DNA from: Endozoicomonas sp. GU-1
GTDB taxonomy: Bacteria; Pseudomonadota; Gammaproteobacteria; Pseudomonadales; Endozoicomonadaceae
NCBI RefSeq assembly: GCF_027366395.1
Contig: NZ_CP114771.1
Span: 4,836,001 to 4,900,000, forward strand
DNA length: 64,000 nucleotides
Direction: 5' to 3'
Positions 59,408 through 64,000 of the stretch are shown here, piece after piece (position 1 is the first letter of the stretch; the number at the start of each line of letters is the position of its first letter). Position numbers and translations under genes: made by a program. A model generated the notes under the pieces. That model saw nothing but the letters and a program-made list of their open reading frames with translations, was not told where the DNA came from and made no database searches.

Positions 59408-60589
59408 TTAGCCAATAAAAGGACTGAGCAGCAGGTAAAGATAACGGGCAGCGATACCGGCACAGATACCACCAATCGTATGAGCCAGAATGGCTTTTGA
59501 GGTGAGCTGTCGAAAGCCAAGAGAATCGAGCATGGCCGTATGGGTACTCAGGTAACCACTCCAGCACATCCCCATCGCTGTAAACACGGCAATATCACTG
59601 CCACCAATAATGCCCTGGCTGATAAAGTTTGGTACCAGCGACATGGCGGCACCAACCGCACCCAGCGAGGTAATGGGGAAGGCAACCAGTTCGGCATGAT
59701 CAAAGCCAAACAGCAGCTCAAACAGCCAGGTAACATGGCTGGCCAGTTTGGGCAGCAGGGCCACTCCCTCAAACGCTCCACCGGTGTAGCCGGTTACTGG
59801 TGCGCCAAAGGTCAGCACCATAACAAACGTACTGATGATTAATACTCCGGGAATAATCGCTACCCCCATTTTGACGCCACCTTTACCGCCATCTAGCAGA
59901 GCGTTGAGGAATCTCAACCAGACCGGATCTGTGGAGCTGTGGTCATCCAGAAGTTCACTGTGAGTATCTTTAATGCTTAGCTCATGCAGCCGGGAATCAT
60001 TTCGGATAAGGCGCTGCATCAGCCGTGTGGATATGATGGCTCCAACAAGGGCACCGCCCAGGCCAATCATGGCCGGCAGGAAATAGGTAGCGCCGGTCTC
60101 ATTATTCTGCAGGGTTGCCATAAAGGTGATGACAATAAGTCCCATACCAAAAGAGGTACCGAAATTGGTCAGTGAGATGATTTCGGGAACCTTAAAGGAG
60201 TGGTTGAAACGCCTGTCTTTTGCCAGGCCAATGATGGCGGGGTTATCTGAGAAAAAGGTCATCATGGCCGCCATGGCAGCACGGCCTGGGAGATTGAACA
60301 CAGGTCTCATTAATGGCACCAGCAGCCGTTCGATCAGGGAAATGACATGGAACTCCATCAGCAGACGACCTGCGGCACCGGTTAATACAGTGATTCCCAT
60401 CAGGAACAGTACGGTATTTAACAACAGCTGGTGCGCGGTGTTGAAGAGGGTGTTGAACATGTGGGTAACACCCATGGTCTGGCCAAGGTAGCCAAACAAA
60501 AGCCCTGCCAGAAGGAGAAGGACTAGCGGCTCTACGATTTGACGTACACCCGTTGAGGTTTCCGATTTGGTCGAGACTGCATCACTCAT
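59408..60589 (-). CDS. Gate / nucleoside-recognition-domain membrane protein
   Basis: 393 residues with about nine to ten membrane helices. FFSDNPAIIGLAKDRRF and SLTNFGTSFGMGLIVI early, GGSDIAVFTAMGMCWSGYLS late, match the Gate (nucleoside recognition) family related to CNT transporters and SpmA/B. The substrate is unknown. Single gene with its own terminator. Confidence 0.75.
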   Translation of the reverse strand: MSDAVSTKSETSTGVRQIVEPLVLLLLAGLLFGYLGQTMGVTHMFNTLFNTAHQLLLNTVLFLMGITVLTGAAGRLLMEFHVISLIERLLVPLMRPVFNLPGRAAMAAMMTFFSDNPAIIGLAKDRRFNHSFKVPEIISLTNFGTSFGMGLIVITFMATLQNNETGATYFLPAMIGLGGALVGAIISTRLMQRLIRNDSRLHELSIKDTHSELLDDHSSTDPVWLRFLNALLDGGKGGVKMGVAIIPGVLIISTFVMVLTFGAPVTGYTGGAFEGVALLPKLASHVTWLFELLFGFDHAELVAFPITSLGAVGAAMSLVPNFISQGIIGGSDIAVFTAMGMCWSGYLSTHTAMLDSLGFRQLTSKAILAHTIGGICAGIAARYLYLLLSPFIG

Positions 60590-60717
60590 AGAAATACCAG
60601 AAAGAAAGGAACCTTCAGATTAGACAATATTTTTTGGTCCCGCAGTATCGGTATTAGTCAGAAAAGGAATAAATGCAGGCGAGATAAATTATTGATTTGA
60701 ACGATGGAACTAATCAC

Positions 60718-60751
60718 AGTGACAGGCAGTCCAACCTGTTTGCCTGTCACT
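60718..60751 (-). terminator. Hairpin downstream of prfC
   Basis: 10-bp perfect stem (AGTGACAGGC / GCCTGTCACT) just after the prfC stop; no strong T-run. Confidence 0.45.
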
Positions 60752-60776
60752 TTATATCCGGGGTTATCGGTTGCGA

Positions 60777-62369
60777 TCAATGTTCCCGGGTCGTGCGGAA
60801 AGTCACATCCGGGTAGCGCTCTTCCGCCAGGGAAAGGTTGACCCGGGTGGGTGCCAGATAGGTCAGATGGCCACCGCCATCCATGGCCAGGTTATCAGCG
60901 CACTTGCGCTTGAACTCTTCCAGCTTTTTCTGGTCACTGCAGTCAATCCAGCGCGCGGTGTTGACGTTAACCGGCTCATAGATCGCTTCAACTTTGTATT
61001 CATCTTTCAGTCGGCGCATGACCACATCAAACTGCAGTACACCTACTGCCCCCAGGATCAGGTCATTATTGTTCACTGGCATGAATAGCTGGGTAGCACC
61101 TTCTTCCGAGAGCTGTTGCAGCCCTTTTTGCAATTGCTTGAGCTTTAATGGGTCTTTCAGGCGGACACGGCGGAACAGCTCGGGCGCAAAGTGAGGGATG
61201 CCCATAAACTTCAGCATTTCACCCTGGGTAAAGGTGTCACCAATCTGGATAGTCCCGTGGTTGTGCAGACCGATGATATCACCGGAGGTCGCTTCATCCA
61301 CATGGGAACGGTCGCCCGCCAGGAACGTCACGGCATCGGCAATTTTTACATCCTTGCCGATACGAACATGTTTCATTTTCATATTCCGCGTGTATTTGCC
61401 GGAACAGATTCTCAGAAAGGCAATGCGGTCACGGTGTTTGGGGTCCATATTGGCCTGGATTTTAAAGACGAACCCTGAGAAGTTCTCTTCATTGGCGACC
61501 ACCGTGCGTTCATTGGTTTCCCGGGGCATGGGGGAGGGAGCCCACTTGACAAAATCATCCAGCATTTCCCGAACGCCGAAGTTGGCCAGTGCGGTACCAA
61601 AGAAGACCGGAGTCATCCGACCGGCAAGATACTCTTCCAGATCAAACTCATGGCTGGCACCTTTCACCAGCTCAATTTCCTCCATCAACTCTTCATGGAG
61701 ATCACCCAGCAGGGTTCTGGCTTCTGCTGACTCCAGACCTTTGATCCGGATATCTTCCGGAACCACACTGGCCTGACCGGGTTTGAACACATGAATGGTA
61801 TCGGTATAGAGGTTATAAACCCCTTTGAACTGTTTACCCATGCCGATAGGCCAGGTGATAGGTGCACACTGGATTTTCAGGATATCTTCAATTTCATCCA
61901 GTACTTCAATCTGGTCACGGACTTCACGGTCCATTTTATTAACGAAGGTAAATATTGGTGTGTCCCGCAGGCGGCAGACTTCCATCAGTTTGATGGTGCG
62001 ATCTTCGACACCTTTGGCACCATCGATGACCATTAGGCAGCTGTCAACAGCGGTCAGTGTCCGGTAGGTGTCCTCGGAGAAATCTTCGTGTCCGGGCGTA
62101 TCCAGAAGGTTTACGGTACGGCCGTCATAGGGAAACTGCATCACCGAGGTGGTGATGGAGATACCACGCTCCTGTTCCATCTTCATCCAGTCAGAGGTGG
62201 CCATTCGCCCGCTCTTGCGGCCTTTTACCGTACCGGCAAGCTGAATGGCACCGCCGAGCAGCAGGAGCTTTTCGGTAATCGTGGTTTTACCGGCATCGGG
62301 GTGGGAGATGATAGCAAAAGTGCGTCTGGCTTCAACTTCCCGGAGAAGTGGTGACGTTGATGGAGGCAT
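60777..62369 (-). CDS. prfC: Peptide chain release factor 3
   Basis: 530 residues from ATG 62369 (an in-frame start at 62405 adds 12 residues). GTPase: G1 SHPDAGKTT, switch-[20 protein letters not shown]3-specific C-terminal parts ([20 protein letters not shown]). Recycles RF1/RF2 from terminating ribosomes. Intact. Confidence 0.95.
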   Translation of the reverse strand: MPPSTSPLLREVEARRTFAIISHPDAGKTTITEKLLLLGGAIQLAGTVKGRKSGRMATSDWMKMEQERGISITTSVMQFPYDGRTVNLLDTPGHEDFSEDTYRTLTAVDSCLMVIDGAKGVEDRTIKLMEVCRLRDTPIFTFVNKMDREVRDQIEVLDEIEDILKIQCAPITWPIGMGKQFKGVYNLYTDTIHVFKPGQASVVPEDIRIKGLESAEARTLLGDLHEELMEEIELVKGASHEFDLEEYLAGRMTPVFFGTALANFGVREMLDDFVKWAPSPMPRETNERTVVANEENFSGFVFKIQANMDPKHRDRIAFLRICSGKYTRNMKMKHVRIGKDVKIADAVTFLAGDRSHVDEATSGDIIGLHNHGTIQIGDTFTQGEMLKFMGIPHFAPELFRRVRLKDPLKLKQLQKGLQQLSEEGATQLFMPVNNNDLILGAVGVLQFDVVMRRLKDEYKVEAIYEPVNVNTARWIDCSDQKKLEEFKRKCADNLAMDGGGHLTYLAPTRVNLSLAEERYPDVTFRTTREH

Positions 62370-62578
62370 GAGCGGGTTCCAAATTGTGTACGTATCTCTG
62401 TACACAGGTGCCTACCGTAAAGAAGGGATGTGTACAAAATAAGAAAATAAGCAAAATTTGGGTGAATTATCCAAATCGGGGGGATGACTGCAAGTAGGCT
62501 GATGTTCAGTCCGGTGATTCTGTGGTTTAAAAAACGAAGACCGGACTTTCAACTCGCTGAATTGGCAAGAGATGGTAA

Positions 62579-63502
62579 TTAATCGTGAGGTGTCACCGGG
62601 CCGGAGGGCTTGAAATCAATCATTATCCGGGCTGGCTGATGATACCAGTTGGAAAAATTGAACCATGCCGGATAATCGGTTCTGGTGGCCAGTTGATACT
62701 TCTGCTGGTTTTGAGTCCTGTGGACAACCCGTGGCAAAATGGTTCCAGCTTTCATGCCGTTGGTGACTTCACGTTGCACATTCACCGTTACCTGTTCAGT
62801 GGCTTCGCCTGAAACGTCATCAAAGTGGGTGAAGGTTACGTCAACGTCTACAGGGTAATCGACAATACCCCACCAGTTCTCCTGGTCAACGAGAAGAAAG
62901 CGGCCTTGATTCATTTCCTGCCGGTCGAACATTTTCTGTTCTCTGGCGTTGATCATGGCGTCTTCGTTGAAGGCTAAATCTGAGTACCGTATTGCTCCAC
63001 CATGTGCGACTTTATAATCCGTAATTTTCCAGGGTGAGTCTTCCGGGAGTTCAATCGATGTCAGGCCGGCAGCGCCCAGATAGGGCGAGGTTGCATGGAC
63101 CACTGAGTAGACGGTTGCTGCGGCAACAGCAACGACTGTCAGCACCACCGCGACCCCAACCAGCCCGTCTGACACCCGATCACTGAAGGAAGAATCGTTG
63201 TCAATGGTATAGCCTCCCCAGAAAAACGGGCCATCCCACCATCCCAGGTGTGAATGATGATGGGTGTGTTCAATATGTATATAGTCGGGGTTCCCTGAAC
63301 GGGTAGGGTAGTAATAACGATTGAGCTTAAGCTGAAACAACGCCATATGCCGGTAGTCAACCGGCAGAGAGTAGCTGCTATAGCTTTGCCCGGGAAATCC
63401 GTTATGGCTACTGGCATAATCAAGCTGCGGATAAATGATAAAAATGGTCAGAACCAGAAGTAAGGCTATGTTGGGTAGCCTGTTGACAACTTGCGCGGGC
63501 AT
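62579..63502 (-). CDS. Membrane-anchored protein of unknown function
   Basis: About 307 residues from ATG 63502 (the frame continues to 63589). N-terminal hydrophobic segment (IALLLVLTIFIIYPQL), then an aromatic/His-rich region (EHTHHHSHLGWWDGPFFWGG), a second long hydrophobic helix (VGVAVVLTVVAVAAATVYSV), and a beta-rich domain with DVDVTFTHFDDVSGEATE. No family recognised. Likely periplasmic domain on two spans. Confidence 0.5.
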   Translation of the reverse strand: MPAQVVNRLPNIALLLVLTIFIIYPQLDYASSHNGFPGQSYSSYSLPVDYRHMALFQLKLNRYYYPTRSGNPDYIHIEHTHHHSHLGWWDGPFFWGGYTIDNDSSFSDRVSDGLVGVAVVLTVVAVAAATVYSVVHATSPYLGAAGLTSIELPEDSPWKITDYKVAHGGAIRYSDLAFNEDAMINAREQKMFDRQEMNQGRFLLVDQENWWGIVDYPVDVDVTFTHFDDVSGEATEQVTVNVQREVTNGMKAGTILPRVVHRTQNQQKYQLATRTDYPAWFNFSNWYHQPARIMIDFKPSGPVTPHD

Positions 63503-63744
63503 TCTTGCACTCCGGGTGGAAGTTTCTCCGCTGATCAATTCGGAATGAAATCTTCCAACGTGTTTGGTAACTACTGTGATTAACTCCATTAGATCCGGGT
63601 TGTATGGAAAAGTTCCCTTTATTGCCTTCCCAGCTTAGCGTTATTAACCGGGTTATGAGCTTGATTTGTTGTTTTGCCCGGCAATTTTTCGTGTTCAATC
63701 CGGGTTAATAACCAAGAATCAAAAAAATACGTTTTTAAATCACC

Positions 63745-64000
63745 TTAATTCATTAACCATGTTATCAGGAAAAAATCGGCGGTAGGGGCTGACAGCATTT
63801 CACTGGCTATGAAACCCAGGGCAAGAGCACCGGAGATAATTAACAGAGGCTCAAGCAGGGCCATGACACTGATGCAGGTCTGGCTCATTCCCAGTGTCTG
63901 ATAAAGCTGAATTTCCTGTCTTCGTTCCTGAAGGTTGCGGGTCAATGCATAAAAAAGGGTCAGCAGGCACAACCCGAGCGTGACAAACGAGATGAATATC
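63745..64000 (-). CDS. FtsX-type ABC transporter permease, C-terminal part (cut by window edge)
   Basis: The frame runs past the right edge. LGLCLLTLFYALTRNLQERR, EIQLYQTLGMSQTCISVMAL and LEPLLIISGALALGFIASEM are the last helices and cytoplasmic loop of MacB/LolCE/FtsX-like permeases. The partner ATPase is outside the window. Confidence 0.65.
   Translation of the reverse strand, partial: IFISFVTLGLCLLTLFYALTRNLQERRQEIQLYQTLGMSQTCISVMALLEPLLIISGALALGFIASEMLSAPTADFFLITWLMN

Overview
The window looks like a chromosomal segment of a host-associated gammaproteobacterium, most plausibly Endozoicomonadaceae (Endozoicomonas, Endonucleobacter or a relative). This is inferred from gammaproteobacterial housekeeping genes (plsB, dapE, nth, rnfABCDGE, prfC, slyD, tag, rsmJ) mixed with IS debris, miniature inverted-repeat elements, long repeat proteins and several proteins carrying eukaryote-type domains or motifs. 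No rRNA or marker search was possible, so the genus is an inference.

Layout. 0-7.3 kb is a scrapyard around tRNA-Arg(CCG): a SEC-C protein, two fused IS4-type transposase relics, a small excisionase-like HTH ORF next to the tRNA, a broken ISKra4-like transposase split by a complete IS21-type element (3769-6399, apparent CCATT target duplication), and the wreck of a DUF3987 primase/helicase-type gene. 7.4-19.4 kb is an accessory island with few housekeeping genes: a large protein with nine near-identical 38-residue repeats, an F-box protein, an unknown protein, a frameshifted C2H2 zinc-finger ORF, a small papain-like candidate, and a 1178-residue repeat protein ending in a nucleotidyltransferase fold. 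20-22.2 kb holds a cold-shock protein, a ProQ/FinO protein, a pair of inverted DnaA boxes and a broken methyltransferase. 22.3-30.2 kb is a galactoside cassette (GalR-like regulator, lacZ, melB-like symporter, GH36 alpha-galactosidase) with a palindromic operator candidate. 30.5-33.4 kb holds polyamine genes (puuB-like, potF-like) and a 31-codon ORF. 33.7-50.5 kb is mostly housekeeping: rsmJ, plsB, dapE, a GH84 O-GlcNAcase-like enzyme, nth, and the Rnf complex, with nth separated from rnfE by 3.5 kb of other genes. 50.9-57.7 kb is a second accessory patch with an SDR, a BIR-domain (IAP-like) protein, an unknown split gene, and tandem membrane proteins whose tails carry TQT and PPxY motifs. 57.6-64 kb is tag, slyD, a Gate-domain membrane protein, prfC and a partial FtsX-type permease.

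Together, the F-box, BIR, C2H2, papain-like, nucleotidyltransferase, possible NLS, PPxY and TQT features suggest a repertoire aimed at host ubiquitin ligases, apoptosis and trafficking. Secretion is not shown here: there are no secretion-system genes in the window. At least four otherwise plausible genes (lacZ, the methyltransferase, the 53.6 kb gene, rnfG) are frameshifted exactly at homopolymer runs, so sequencing indels must be excluded before calling them pseudogenes or phase-variable.
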